The notes under the pieces are model-generated. The model ran no database searches. It had not been told where the DNA came from and saw nothing but the letters and a program-made list of their open reading frames with translations. A stretch of 64,000 nt of DNA, taken from Butyrivibrio sp. Lineage in GTDB: Bacteria > Bacillota > Clostridia > Lachnospirales > Lachnospiraceae. The position numbers and the translations under genes are program-made. Of this stretch, positions 1 through 7,852 are shown one piece after another (the stretch's first letter is position 1; the number at the start of each line of letters is the position of its first letter). The stretch covers positions 40,838 to 104,837 of the forward strand of contig SVFY01000011.1 in NCBI GenBank assembly GCA_015056625.1. The letters run 5' to 3'.

Positions 1-531
1 AAAGAGATGGTTCCGGAGCTCATGAGCAAGTTCGGCAAGAACTTAAAGATCTGGAGTGCTGCCTGCTCAACAGGTGATGAGCCATACACTATCGTTATGA
101 TGCTCTCTAAGCACATTCCTCTTAATCAGATCAGCGTAATAGCAACAGACCTTGACGCTGTAGTTCTTGCCAAGGCTAAGGCAGCTATCTACGACAAGAA
201 GGAAGTCCAGAACGTTCCTGAGGAGTTTAAAAAGAAATACTTCACAGAGACAGCTGACGGCAAGATGAAGGTTAGTAGCGAGATCACATCCCGCGTTACC
301 TTCAAGCAGGCAGACCTTCTTCGTGATCCATATCCAAAGGATATGCACCTTATCGTGTGCAGAAACGTTCTTATCTACTTCACAGAGGAAGCCAAGGATG
401 ACATTTTCAGAAAGTATTATGCAAATCTTGCATCCGGCGGAATCCTCTTTATCGGAAGCACAGAGCAGATCATCAACTACAAGGAAATCGGCTTTGTAAG
501 AAAGAATTCTTTCTACTACGAGAAGCCCTGA
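1..531 (+). CDS. cheR: Chemotaxis protein methyltransferase CheR, 3' part
   Basis: The reading frame is open from the first base, so the 5' end lies outside the window; about 176 residues are visible. They match the catalytic domain of CheR, the S-adenosylmethionine-dependent enzyme that methylates glutamates on chemoreceptors in the cytoplasm. Visible landmarks are IWSAACSTGDEPYTI (SAM-binding motif I with the CheR-typical CSTGEEPYT-like sequence), ATDLD, and the CRNVLIYF motif near the C-terminus. The internal ATG at base 7 is not the real start. An intrinsic terminator follows, so this is probably the last gene of its unit. Identity is secure. Confidence 0.93.
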   Translation, partial: KEMVPELMSKFGKNLKIWSAACSTGDEPYTIVMMLSKHIPLNQISVIATDLDAVVLAKAKAAIYDKKEVQNVPEEFKKKYFTETADGKMKVSSEITSRVTFKQADLLRDPYPKDMHLIVCRNVLIYFTEEAKDDIFRKYYANLASGGILFIGSTEQIINYKEIGFVRKNSFYYEKP

Positions 532-550
532 TCAAAGACAACGATATGAT

Positions 551-594
551 AATCCCAAAGGCCACATTTAGTGCGGCTTTTGGGATTTTTTTTG
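551..594 (+). terminator. Intrinsic terminator after cheR
   Basis: AATCCCAAAGGCCAC pairs with GTGCGGCTTTTGGGATT (one wobble and a one-base bulge) and is followed by an eight-T run. It separates cheR from the next gene. Confidence 0.8.
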
Positions 595-647
595 TGCGGA
601 AAATTTGATATACTAGAGGGGTAGGTGATTTCGGAAAGAGGGACAGC

Positions 648-1844
648 ATGATTCGAAAAAACGAAATAATTGAAAGACCTAAAAGTGAAGATATGGAGAT
701 CCTTATAAAGAACCTTGACTGTGAAGAGCGGGAGATTCTTTTTATCGATATCGAAACAACTGGCCTTTCGCCTAAGACATCGGACCTTTATCTTATTGGC
801 GCTGCGTACAATGCAGGAGGCGACTGGAATATAATCCAGTTCCTGGCTCTGTCGGCAGCTGATGAGAAACAGGTCCTTTCTGCGTTTTCGGACTTTTCAA
901 AGGGCTTTAAAAAGCTGGTCCACTTTAACGGGGACAGATTTGATATACCATTTCTGAAGGCCAAGTATGAGAAATATGACCTGTCAGATCCCACGGCTGA
1001 TATGGACTCTTTTGATCTGTACAAGCAGGTTAAGAACTACAAGAAACAGCTGGGGCTTCCTGACTGCAAACAAAAAACAATTGAGCTCTACCTTGGCATC
1101 GACAGGCAGGATCAGTACGATGGAGGCAAGCTGATACCGGTTTATAAGACCTTCGTGGAGAAAAAAGATGAGGAGAGTAAGAGGCTCCTGCTTCTTCACA
1201 ACTTCGAGGATGTAAAGGGGATGTTCGGACTCCTTCCCATGCTGTACTATGACTCTTTCTTTAAGCAGTTTAAGAACATGCCCGAGGTTTCTGTAAGGAC
1301 CGACGAAGAGATCGATGAAAACAGCTACATGGATGGCCTTGAGGGCAACCTTCCGGTGAGAGCTGTGAAGGTATCAGCCAACAGGTTTAAAGACTATGAT
1401 GGCAGGGAAAAGAGTGAAGTCTTCATGAAGCTGAGGCTCCCCTATGAGCTTCCATCATCACTGGCCGGTAATGTGGAAGGGTGCTACTTTAAGGCAGAAG
1501 GGAGCGAGGCTACACTTCGAGTTCCGCTGTATGAGACAGAGCTTAAGTATTTTTATTCCAATTACAAGGACTACTATTATCTGCCCAGAGAGGACGTGGC
1601 GATCCACAAGTCACTGGCAGAGTTTGTAGATAAAGACTATAGGCAGAAGGCAACTGCTTCAAACTGCTACACCAAAAAGACCGGGCAGTTCCTTCGGGAG
1701 TGGGATCTTTGCTTTGCCCCATTCTTTAAGAAGGACTACGAGGATGACAGCTTCTTTTTTGACCTCAATGAGAACATGAAAAAGAGCAGGTTTGCCATGA
1801 GTCTGTATGCTTCACACGTGATAGCACATATCCTTGATTCGTGA
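648..1844 (+). CDS. YprB-like RNase H-fold exonuclease-like protein
   Basis: 398 residues. The N-terminal half carries an RNase H-like 3'-5' exonuclease fold: FIDIETTGLSP near residue 30 supplies the DxE pair, HFNGDRFDIPFL near residue 87 is the second motif, and HNFEDVKGMF near residue 185 holds the third acidic position. This matches the YprB/RNase_H_2 family of Firmicutes. The C-terminal half (from about residue 220) is rich in aromatic and charged residues and is not recognised further. The family's cellular substrate is not established, so only nuclease fold is claimed. It stands alone between the cheR terminator and the rnf operon. Confidence 0.75.
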   Translation: MIRKNEIIERPKSEDMEILIKNLDCEEREILFIDIETTGLSPKTSDLYLIGAAYNAGGDWNIIQFLALSAADEKQVLSAFSDFSKGFKKLVHFNGDRFDIPFLKAKYEKYDLSDPTADMDSFDLYKQVKNYKKQLGLPDCKQKTIELYLGIDRQDQYDGGKLIPVYKTFVEKKDEESKRLLLLHNFEDVKGMFGLLPMLYYDSFFKQFKNMPEVSVRTDEEIDENSYMDGLEGNLPVRAVKVSANRFKDYDGREKSEVFMKLRLPYELPSSLAGNVEGCYFKAEGSEATLRVPLYETELKYFYSNYKDYYYLPREDVAIHKSLAEFVDKDYRQKATASNCYTKKTGQFLREWDLCFAPFFKKDYEDDSFFFDLNENMKKSRFAMSLYASHVIAHILDS

Positions 1845-1899
1845 AAAAACTAACTATATAAAGTTTGATACTAATCAAAAAATATCTGGCAAATAATAG

Positions 1900-1940
1900 T
1901 ATAATTATAGGTAGATTATCAGCTCTTTTCACAAAAGAGT
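1900..1940 (+). promoter_or_regulatory. Putative rnf promoter -10 and leader hairpin
   Basis: A consensus TATAAT lies at 1900-1905 with no good -35 at normal spacing. Bases 1922-1940 form a small hairpin, CTCTTTT-CAC-AAAAGAG, just before the rnfC ribosome binding site. No T-run follows, so it is more likely a leader structure than a terminator. This is only suggestive. Confidence 0.35.
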
Positions 1941-1970
1941 TGACATAAAAAAATGGAGGAAGGTAGGAAA

Positions 1971-3284
1971 ATGGCAAGAGGTACTTTTACTGGTGGAATT
2001 CATCCCTACGAAGGCAAAGAGCTTTCCAAGGATAAGCCCATCAAAATAGTTTTCCCAAAAGGGGAACTGGTGTATCCGGTATCACAGCATATCGGCGCGC
2101 CCGCCAAGCCTATTGTTGCAGTGGGTGACCACGTCCTGACAGGACAGAAGATCGCAGAAGCTGGTGGCTTTGTTTCTGCTCCAATCTATTCAACTGTATC
2201 AGGAACGGTTAAGTCTATTGAAAAGAGACGCCTGGCAACAGGAGCTATGTGCGACTGTATCATCGTTGAGAACGATGAGAAGTATGAAGAAGTTGAGTTT
2301 AAACCATTAAAGCCCTACGAGGAGATGACTGCAGAGGACAAGATCGCAGCTGTTCGTGAGGCCGGAGTGGTAGGTATGGGAGGCGCTGGTTTCCCAACCG
2401 CTGTCAAGTTTTCTCCCAAGGAGCCTGACAAGATCGATTATGTCATTGCCAACTGCTCAGAGTGTGAGCCTTATCTTACATCTGACTACCGCAGGATGAT
2501 CGAAGAGCCGGAGCTTCTTCTTGAAGGTCTTCAGATCGCAGTCAGCATCTTCCCTAATGCAAGAGGAATTCTTGCAATCGAGGACAACAAGCCCGACGCG
2601 ATCGCTAAATTCAAAGAACTTACAAAAGATATTGATAATATAAGCGTTAAGCCCGTTAAGACCAAGTATCCTGAGGGTGCTGAGCGTATGCTCATCTATG
2701 CTGTCACAGGAAGAGAGATCAACTCTTCAATGCTGCCAGCTGACGCCGGATGCATCGTTGACAACGTAGATACTCTCTGCGCTGTAAGAAGAGCAGTAAA
2801 GGAAGGCAGACCTCTCATGGAGAGGATCGTCACCATAACCGGAGAGGCTGTAGAGAATCCTCAGAACTACAAGGTAAGGATTGGAACTAACTATAGAGAG
2901 CTTCTTGACGACGCCGGCCTTAAGTGCGAGCCTGCCAAGATCATCTCCGGTGGTCCTATGATGGGCTTTGCCATCTTTGACCTTGATGTTCCCACAACCA
3001 AGACTGCATCAGCTCTTACCTGTCTGACTAAGGACGAGGTAGCAGCTCTTGAGCCATCAGCATGCATCAACTGTGCACGCTGCGTTGAGGTATGCCCTGA
3101 GAGGCTCGTACCCAAGAACCTGGCAGATGCGGTTGAACATAACAATGAGAAGGCATTCCTTGACATGTATGGCATGGAGTGCTGCGAGTGCGGATGCTGC
3201 AGCTACATCTGCCCTGCAAGACGTCAGCTCACCCAGCTGATCAAGGGCATGCGCAAGATCCAGCTCGGCAAGAGAAAGAAGTAA
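1971..3284 (+). CDS. rnfC: Rnf complex subunit RnfC
   Basis: Peripheral subunit of the Rnf ferredoxin:NAD+ oxidoreductase, which couples electron transfer to ion export across the membrane; RnfC is the NAD(H)-reacting subunit. The glycine-rich GMGGAGFPTAVK is near residue 135. Two [4Fe-4S] motifs lie near the C-terminus: CINCARCVEVCP (about 364) and CCECGCCSYICP (about 403). The start chosen is ATG 1971 (437 aa): GGAGG at 1955-1959 is well placed for it, while the in-frame ATG at 1953 overlaps that site. First gene of rnfCDGEAB; rnfD follows after 13 bases. Confidence 0.96.
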   Translation: MARGTFTGGIHPYEGKELSKDKPIKIVFPKGELVYPVSQHIGAPAKPIVAVGDHVLTGQKIAEAGGFVSAPIYSTVSGTVKSIEKRRLATGAMCDCIIVENDEKYEEVEFKPLKPYEEMTAEDKIAAVREAGVVGMGGAGFPTAVKFSPKEPDKIDYVIANCSECEPYLTSDYRRMIEEPELLLEGLQIAVSIFPNARGILAIEDNKPDAIAKFKELTKDIDNISVKPVKTKYPEGAERMLIYAVTGREINSSMLPADAGCIVDNVDTLCAVRRAVKEGRPLMERIVTITGEAVENPQNYKVRIGTNYRELLDDAGLKCEPAKIISGGPMMGFAIFDLDVPTTKTASALTCLTKDEVAALEPSACINCARCVEVCPERLVPKNLADAVEHNNEKAFLDMYGMECCECGCCSYICPARRQLTQLIKGMRKIQLGKRKK

Positions 3285-3297
3285 GGGGGACATTTGA

Positions 3298-4248
3298 ATG
3301 AGTGAACTAAAAAGAGTGTCATCCAATCCCCATGTTAGATCCAAGACAACCACTTCAAACATCATGATGTGGGTGGTCATAGCACTGCTCCCTGCCACAG
3401 GTTTTGGAATATATAACTTTGGACTGAATGCACTTATCATTATCTTATTATCAGTAGCAAGTGCTGTGCTCTCAGAGTTTATCTATGAGAAGGCACTTCA
3501 TAAGCCTGTTACGATTGGAGATTTCTCTGCAGTTGTAACTGGACTTTTACTTGCACTTAACCTTCCATCAACAGTACCTTTCTGGGTACCAATCCTTGGA
3601 AGTATATTTGCAATAATCATGGTCAAGCAGCTCTTTGGCGGACTTGGACAGAACTTCATGAACCCTGCCCTTGGCGGAAGGTGCTTCCTTGTTCTGTCAT
3701 TCCCGGCTCTTATGACCAACTTCGTAACTGACACCTACACAGGAGCAACACCACTTGCAAACCTGAAAAACGGTGTAGAGGTTAACGTAATGGATATGAT
3801 CATTGGTCGCACAGGCGGAACAATTGGTGAGACATCAATGCTCTGCATCGTGATCGGTGCCATGATCCTTTTCGCAGTAGGAATCATCGATTATGTGATC
3901 CCATTCACATACATCATTTCCTTTGTTATCTTTGTTGGGCTCTTCGGCGGCTATGGATTTAACTTCGCATATATCGCAGCTCACCTTGCAGGTGGCGGAC
4001 TTATGCTTGGAGCATTCTTCATGGCAACCGACTATGTAACATGCCCTATAACTCCTAAGGGAAAGGTTATTTACGGAATCATCCTTGGTCTCCTTACAGG
4101 AATCTTCCGTATCTTTGGTGCCAATGCTGAGGGCGTATCCTTTGCGATCGTTATCACAAACCTTCTTGTGCCCCTTATTGAGAAGTTCACTATCCCAAGG
4201 GCCTTCGGTATTAAGAAAACTGCAAAGAAGGAGGCGAAAAAAGTATGA
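3298..4248 (+). CDS. rnfD: Rnf complex subunit RnfD
   Basis: 316 residues, integral membrane subunit of the Rnf complex with many hydrophobic helices. The motif DTYTGATPLANLK near residue 145 contains the threonine to which FMN is covalently attached in this family (xTGATPL). Its last four bases overlap the rnfG start (ATGA), showing tight translational coupling. Length and order are normal for clostridial Rnf. Confidence 0.96.
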   Translation: MSELKRVSSNPHVRSKTTTSNIMMWVVIALLPATGFGIYNFGLNALIIILLSVASAVLSEFIYEKALHKPVTIGDFSAVVTGLLLALNLPSTVPFWVPILGSIFAIIMVKQLFGGLGQNFMNPALGGRCFLVLSFPALMTNFVTDTYTGATPLANLKNGVEVNVMDMIIGRTGGTIGETSMLCIVIGAMILFAVGIIDYVIPFTYIISFVIFVGLFGGYGFNFAYIAAHLAGGGLMLGAFFMATDYVTCPITPKGKVIYGIILGLLTGIFRIFGANAEGVSFAIVITNLLVPLIEKFTIPRAFGIKKTAKKEAKKV

Positions 4249-4853
4249 ACGATACAAAGTCAATGATCAAAAACGCCCTTATCCTCTTTGCAATCACTTT
4301 AGTTGCCGGCGTACTTCTTGGTATTGTTTATCAGGTTACAAAAGAGCCTATAGCTTACCAGGACAAGCTTGCACAGGACAAGGCTAACCAGTCAGTATTT
4401 GCAACTGCCGCCACATTTGATGATGTGGCTACAGACGAGGCAGGCGCAGCTGCAATTTCTGAGCAGTTTACAGGCGTAACAATTGAGAGTGTAAAGGAAG
4501 CTAAAGATTCCGCAGGAACAGGCCTTGGATATGTCATCCAGGTTAAGTCCAAGGGATACGGCGACTTTATCGATTACACAGTAGGTATCACCAATGAAGG
4601 AAATGTCAATGGCATCTCCATCATCAAGATCGCCGAGACTCCCGGCCTTGGAATGAACGCTGAGAAAGTAGTTGTTCCTCAGTTTGCTGATAAGGCAGCT
4701 ACACAGTTTAGCGTTGTTAAAAACGGACAGCTCAGTGACCCTGCAACTCAGATAGAGGCAATATCTGGTGCAACCATCACATCCAGAGCTGTTACAAACG
4801 GCGTTAACGCAGCAGTAGCATATTTTGAAAATGTATTGAAAGGGGGTAACTGA
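4245..4853 (+). CDS. rnfG: Rnf complex subunit RnfG
   Basis: 202 residues: one N-terminal membrane helix (about 10-30) and an extracytoplasmic FMN-binding domain. AISGATITSRAVTNGV near residue 172 is the covalent FMN attachment motif (SGATxT), and GLGMNAEKV is the family's conserved internal motif. It overlaps rnfD by four bases and precedes rnfE by five. Confidence 0.96.
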   Translation: MNDTKSMIKNALILFAITLVAGVLLGIVYQVTKEPIAYQDKLAQDKANQSVFATAATFDDVATDEAGAAAISEQFTGVTIESVKEAKDSAGTGLGYVIQVKSKGYGDFIDYTVGITNEGNVNGISIIKIAETPGLGMNAEKVVVPQFADKAATQFSVVKNGQLSDPATQIEAISGATITSRAVTNGVNAAVAYFENVLKGGN

Positions 4854-4858
4854 TTAGC

Positions 4859-5638
4859 ATGGAAGCAAAAAAAGGCGCTTTAGGCTTTAAACAGAACACT
4901 CCTGCCGAGAGATTTTTTAACGGACTTGTTGTAGAAAACCCAACACTAGTACTGATGATAGGTATGTGTCCTACACTGGCTGTAACATCCTCAGCCATCA
5001 ACGGACTTGGAATGGGTCTTGCAACAACCTTCGTTCTTGCACTTAGTAACGCTGTTATTTCAGCACTTCGTAAGACAATTCCTTCTACAGTCAGGATTCC
5101 ATCCTTCATTGTAGTAATTGCTTCTTTCGTAACCTTAGTTGAGCTTTTAATGAAAGCTTATGTTCCTGCTCTTAATGCAGCCCTTGGCGTATATATTCCT
5201 CTTATCGTTGTTAACTGTATCATCTTCGGTAGAGCGGAGGCTTACGCCAGCAAAAATGGTATTGTTCCTTCATTCTTTGATGGAATCGGAATGGGAATCG
5301 GATTTACCTGTGCCATCACCTGCATCGGACTTATAAGAGAGTTCATCGGCGCTGGAACAGCCTTTGATGTTCAAATCCTGGGCGAAGGCACAGTTGTTCC
5401 TGGAGCTGTTGGAGCATTTCTTGCTGGCTATCAGCCAATCAGCATCTTCATCCAGCAGGCTGGTGCGTTCTTTGTTCTTGCATTCCTTATTGCCATTATG
5501 AACAAGATCAAGATGAATATGGCCAAAAAGGGAAAAGATACTTCAAAGTTCGGACAGGGATGCTGCTCATCAGCTGAAGAGGCAGCAGCAGATAAGATCT
5601 CTGCAGAAAAGGAAGCAAGGAAGGAGGCTGAAAACTAA
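4859..5638 (+). CDS. rnfE: Rnf complex subunit RnfE
   Basis: 259 residues, hydrophobic RnfE/NqrD-type subunit with about six membrane helices; GLVVENPTLVLMIGMCP near residue 22 is characteristic of the family. RnfE and RnfA form a pseudo-symmetrical pair in the membrane. The C-terminal tail (from about residue 222) is charged, with two adjacent cysteines (GCCSS). A strong ribosome binding site (AGGGGGTAAC) precedes it, and its last base is shared with the rnfA start. Confidence 0.95.
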   Translation: MEAKKGALGFKQNTPAERFFNGLVVENPTLVLMIGMCPTLAVTSSAINGLGMGLATTFVLALSNAVISALRKTIPSTVRIPSFIVVIASFVTLVELLMKAYVPALNAALGVYIPLIVVNCIIFGRAEAYASKNGIVPSFFDGIGMGIGFTCAITCIGLIREFIGAGTAFDVQILGEGTVVPGAVGAFLAGYQPISIFIQQAGAFFVLAFLIAIMNKIKMNMAKKGKDTSKFGQGCCSSAEEAAADKISAEKEARKEAEN

Positions 5639-6225
5639 TGGGAGAAGTAATAGTTAATCTTATTGGACTTATGATCACTGCATCCCTTGTAAATAACGTA
5701 GTACTTAGCCAGTTCCTTGGACTTTGTCCTTTCCTTGGTGTTTCCAAGAAAACAGACACCGCTCTTGGAATGGGTGCTGCATGTATTTTCGTTATTACAA
5801 TGGCATCACTTGTATGTAGCATCATTTACAAGTTTATTCTGGATCCACTTGATCTGTCATATCTTAAGACCATCGTGTTTATCCTTGTTATAGCCATGCT
5901 GGTTCAGTTTGTAGAGATGATCCTTAAGAAGTTCGTGGTATCTTTGTACCAGGCTCTTGGAGTTTATCTTCCTCTTATCACAACAAACTGCGCAGTACTT
6001 GGTGTGGCACTTAACAACGTAACTGATGGATACACTATTTTAGAGAGCACTGTATGCGGATTTGCAACAGCGGTTGGATTTACAATCTCCATCGTCATCC
6101 TTGCAGGCCTTCGTGAAAAGATGGAATACAATGATATCCCTGCACCATTTAAGGGAATGCCACTGGTTCTTTTGACCTCTGGTCTTATGGCAATTGCATT
6201 CACTGGATTCTCAGCTCTCAAATAA
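5638..6225 (+). CDS. rnfA: Rnf complex subunit RnfA
   Basis: 195 residues, hydrophobic RnfA/NqrE-type subunit with about six helices. NNVVLSQFLGLCPFLGVS near residue 20 and TTNCAVLGVAL near residue 115 are the two conserved cysteine-containing motifs of the family. The start ATG overlaps the last base of the rnfE stop codon. Confidence 0.96.
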   Translation: MGEVIVNLIGLMITASLVNNVVLSQFLGLCPFLGVSKKTDTALGMGAACIFVITMASLVCSIIYKFILDPLDLSYLKTIVFILVIAMLVQFVEMILKKFVVSLYQALGVYLPLITTNCAVLGVALNNVTDGYTILESTVCGFATAVGFTISIVILAGLREKMEYNDIPAPFKGMPLVLLTSGLMAIAFTGFSALK

Positions 6226-6241
6226 AAGGAGATATTGACTT

Positions 6242-7036
6242 ATGATAACTGGAATAATCATTGCAACTGCAGTGGTTGCCGGTGTTGGAATTGTCATTGG
6301 ACTTATTCTTGGCATCGCAGACCTCAAGCTGCATGTTGATGTAGATGAAAAAGAACAGGCTATCTTAGAAGCTCTTCCTGGCAATAACTGTGGTGGATGC
6401 GGATTCCCCGGATGTTCAGGATGTGCTGCAGCGATAGCAAAGGGAGAAGCTGCTGTTAATCAGTGCCCTGTTGGAGGCCAGGCAGTAGCTGACGTGATCT
6501 CAGGCATTATGGGTGTTGAGGCAAGCGCTTCAAAGAGAATGGTTGCCTACGTTCACTGCCAGGGCGACTGTGAAAAGGCTAAGAGCCAGTACGACTACAA
6601 CGGAGTTGCAGACTGCAGACTTGAAGCTCAGGCTCCAGGCGGCGGAGCCAAGACCTGCTCCTATGGATGCCTCGGCGGCGGCAGCTGCGTATCTGTCTGC
6701 CAGTTCGATGCCATCCACGTAGTTAACGGCATTGCAGTAGTAGATAAGGAAGAGTGTAAGGCCTGCGGCAAGTGCGTAGATATCTGTCCTCGCCACCTCA
6801 TCGACTTTATCCCATATGATGCAACAGAGGTTGTATCCTGCAAGTCTCAGGACATGGGTAAGCTCGTTAACCAGTACTGCACCATCGGCTGTATCGCTTG
6901 TCACATCTGTGAAAAGAACTGTCCAGTCGGCGCCATCACTGTTGAAAACAACGTGGCCGTTATCGACCAGGAGAAGTGCACACACTGCGGAACCTGCGCA
7001 GAGAAGTGCCCTAAGAAAGCAATCAAAGTACTTTGA
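6242..7036 (+). CDS. rnfB: Rnf complex subunit RnfB (iron-sulfur protein)
   Basis: 264 residues. An N-terminal membrane helix (about 1-25) is followed by the Fe-S motif NNCGGCGFPGC (about 49-59) and several ferredoxin-type [4Fe-4S] motifs: CSYGCLGGGSCVSVC (about 138), CKACGKCVDICP (about 172), CTIGCIACHICEKNC (about 216) and CTHCGTCAEKCP (about 246). RnfB is the entry point for electrons from reduced ferredoxin. Last gene of the operon; a terminator follows 15 bases downstream. Confidence 0.96.
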   Translation: MITGIIIATAVVAGVGIVIGLILGIADLKLHVDVDEKEQAILEALPGNNCGGCGFPGCSGCAAAIAKGEAAVNQCPVGGQAVADVISGIMGVEASASKRMVAYVHCQGDCEKAKSQYDYNGVADCRLEAQAPGGGAKTCSYGCLGGGSCVSVCQFDAIHVVNGIAVVDKEECKACGKCVDICPRHLIDFIPYDATEVVSCKSQDMGKLVNQYCTIGCIACHICEKNCPVGAITVENNVAVIDQEKCTHCGTCAEKCPKKAIKVL

Positions 7037-7050
7037 TAGGAAACCAAAGA

Positions 7051-7085
7051 AGGCGGTAGTCATGCGACTATCGTCTTTTTCTTTT
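7051..7085 (+). terminator. Intrinsic terminator of the rnf operon
   Basis: AGGCGGTAGTC (7051-7061) pairs with GACTATCGTCT (7066-7076) over 11 pairs, two of them G-U, with an ATGC loop and a T-rich tail (TTTTTCTTTT). Confidence 0.8.
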
Positions 7086-7204
7086 GCGACAGGGGCGGTT
7101 TGCTGACAGGGGGACGGTTCTTTTGTCAGATTTTATCAAAATAAAATCTGACAAAAGAACCGTCCCCCTGTCAGCAAACCGTCCCCTCTGTCACGAAAGA
7201 ACCG
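7078..7204. repeat. Long REP/MITE-like palindrome
   Basis: Bases 7096-7136 and 7141-7181 are perfect 41-base inverted repeats with a 4-base loop (CAAA). The similarity continues imperfectly outward on both sides to about 7078 and 7204. The arms contain two related submotifs (GACAGGGG-CGGTTTGCTG and GACAGGGGGACGGTTCTTTTG). Such GGGGACGGTTCTTTTGTC palindromes are, from memory, scattered repeats in Firmicutes genomes thought to be moved by REP-associated transposases; that link is recalled, not shown here. No transposase lies nearby. Confidence 0.75.
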
Positions 7205-7258
7205 CTTTTCCACCCTCAATTTATAAATTATTTATAAACACACAAAAATTTTTATAAA

Positions 7259-7293
7259 TATGATAATTTGTATGATTATCCGTATTATAATAT
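7259..7293 (+). promoter_or_regulatory. Surface-regulon promoter element, copy a
   Basis: TATGAT at 7259-7264 and 7271-7276 with the 6-base linker aatttg. A -10-like hexamer follows: TAATAT at 7288 with the 11-base gap seen in the other copies, or the better TATAAT at 7286 with a 9-base gap. It lies upstream of the mini surface protein. This is the least regular of the six copies. Confidence 0.6.
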
Positions 7294-7323
7294 GTTGCTG
7301 TAGAGTGTGTAATAACGCTTATT

Positions 7324-7629
7324 ATGAGGGTGAGATGTGATGAGAAAAAGAATATTGAAATGGGGGGGCTGGCACCACTTACAGCACTATTTATGTGTCT
7401 TACTGTGATGCTTAGTCCGGTGACGGCCTTAGCTTCAGAGGGGAACGCAGCTACGGCTTCAGAAGTTACTATTGAGGAAGAGGAGACACCTCTTGTTGCT
7501 ACTCCGCAGGAGCGAAGAACTCAGGACAACTGGTGGTGGATGATCCTTCTTGCAGCAGCTCTTGGCATTACTATTGAAGAGTATGTCAGGATAAAAGCCT
7601 ATAAGGGCGAAGATGATGAGGTTATCTGA
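7324..7629 (+). CDS. Mini surface protein (signal peptide + WWW tail), frame possibly off
   Basis: 101 residues as read from ATG 7324. A hydrophobic signal region ending SPVTALASEG is followed by an acidic linker, the motif IEEEETPLVATP, then DNWWW, a membrane segment, and IEEYVRIK. This is the tail of the larger surface proteins without stalk or central domain. The start is doubtful. ATG 7324 has no ribosome binding site and gives a poor n-region. ATG 7340, behind GAGGGTGAG, begins MRKRILKWGG but is out of frame by one base at a run of seven G (7362-7368); with eight G it would run directly into GLAPLTALF. Phase variation or a sequencing error are both possible. Function unknown. Confidence 0.6.
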   Translation: MRVRCDEKKNIEMGGLAPLTALFMCLTVMLSPVTALASEGNAATASEVTIEEEETPLVATPQERRTQDNWWWMILLAAALGITIEEYVRIKAYKGEDDEVI

Positions 7630-7661
7630 TCATCAAAAACAAAATAATTAAAATTTTTTAA

Positions 7662-7692
7662 GGTGCAGAACCCGCATGGTTCTGCACTTTTT
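7662..7692 (+). terminator. Intrinsic terminator
   Basis: GTGCAGAACC (7663-7672) and GGTTCTGCAC (7678-7687) form a perfect 10-bp stem followed by TTTTT; it ends the mini surface protein transcript. Confidence 0.88.
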
Positions 7693-7739
7693 ATAATTTC
7701 ATCACAAAAAAATCAAAAAAGTACAAAATAAAAGTTTTA

Positions 7740-7774
7740 TATGATGGTTCATATGATGGGTGGTTTGCTACAAT
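7740..7774 (+). promoter_or_regulatory. Surface-regulon promoter element, copy b
   Basis: TATGAT at 7740-7745 and 7752-7757 with linker ggttca, then 11 bases and TACAAT at 7769-7774. The gene start is at 7853, so a leader of about 70 bases is predicted. There is no -35 consensus. Confidence 0.75.
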
Positions 7775-7852
7775 ACATTTACAGTCGTTATTTGGGAAAC
7801 GAATTGTGGATATTGTGTGTTTGATTATTTTTTTAGGAGGGAACCAATAGTT

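Noticed and set aside
1939..1944. TTGACA just before rnfC
   Set aside because: It is formed by the end of the leader hairpin and the following bases, and no -10 fits before the start codon.
6530..7063. 177-codon minus-strand frame opposite rnfB
   Set aside because: Antisense to a certain gene with cysteine codons; no start signals and no recognisable product.
7760..7852. In-frame GTG extension upstream of surface protein A
   Set aside because: It overlaps the proposed -10 and leader; AGGAGG at 7835-7840 and the signal peptide both point to ATG 7853.
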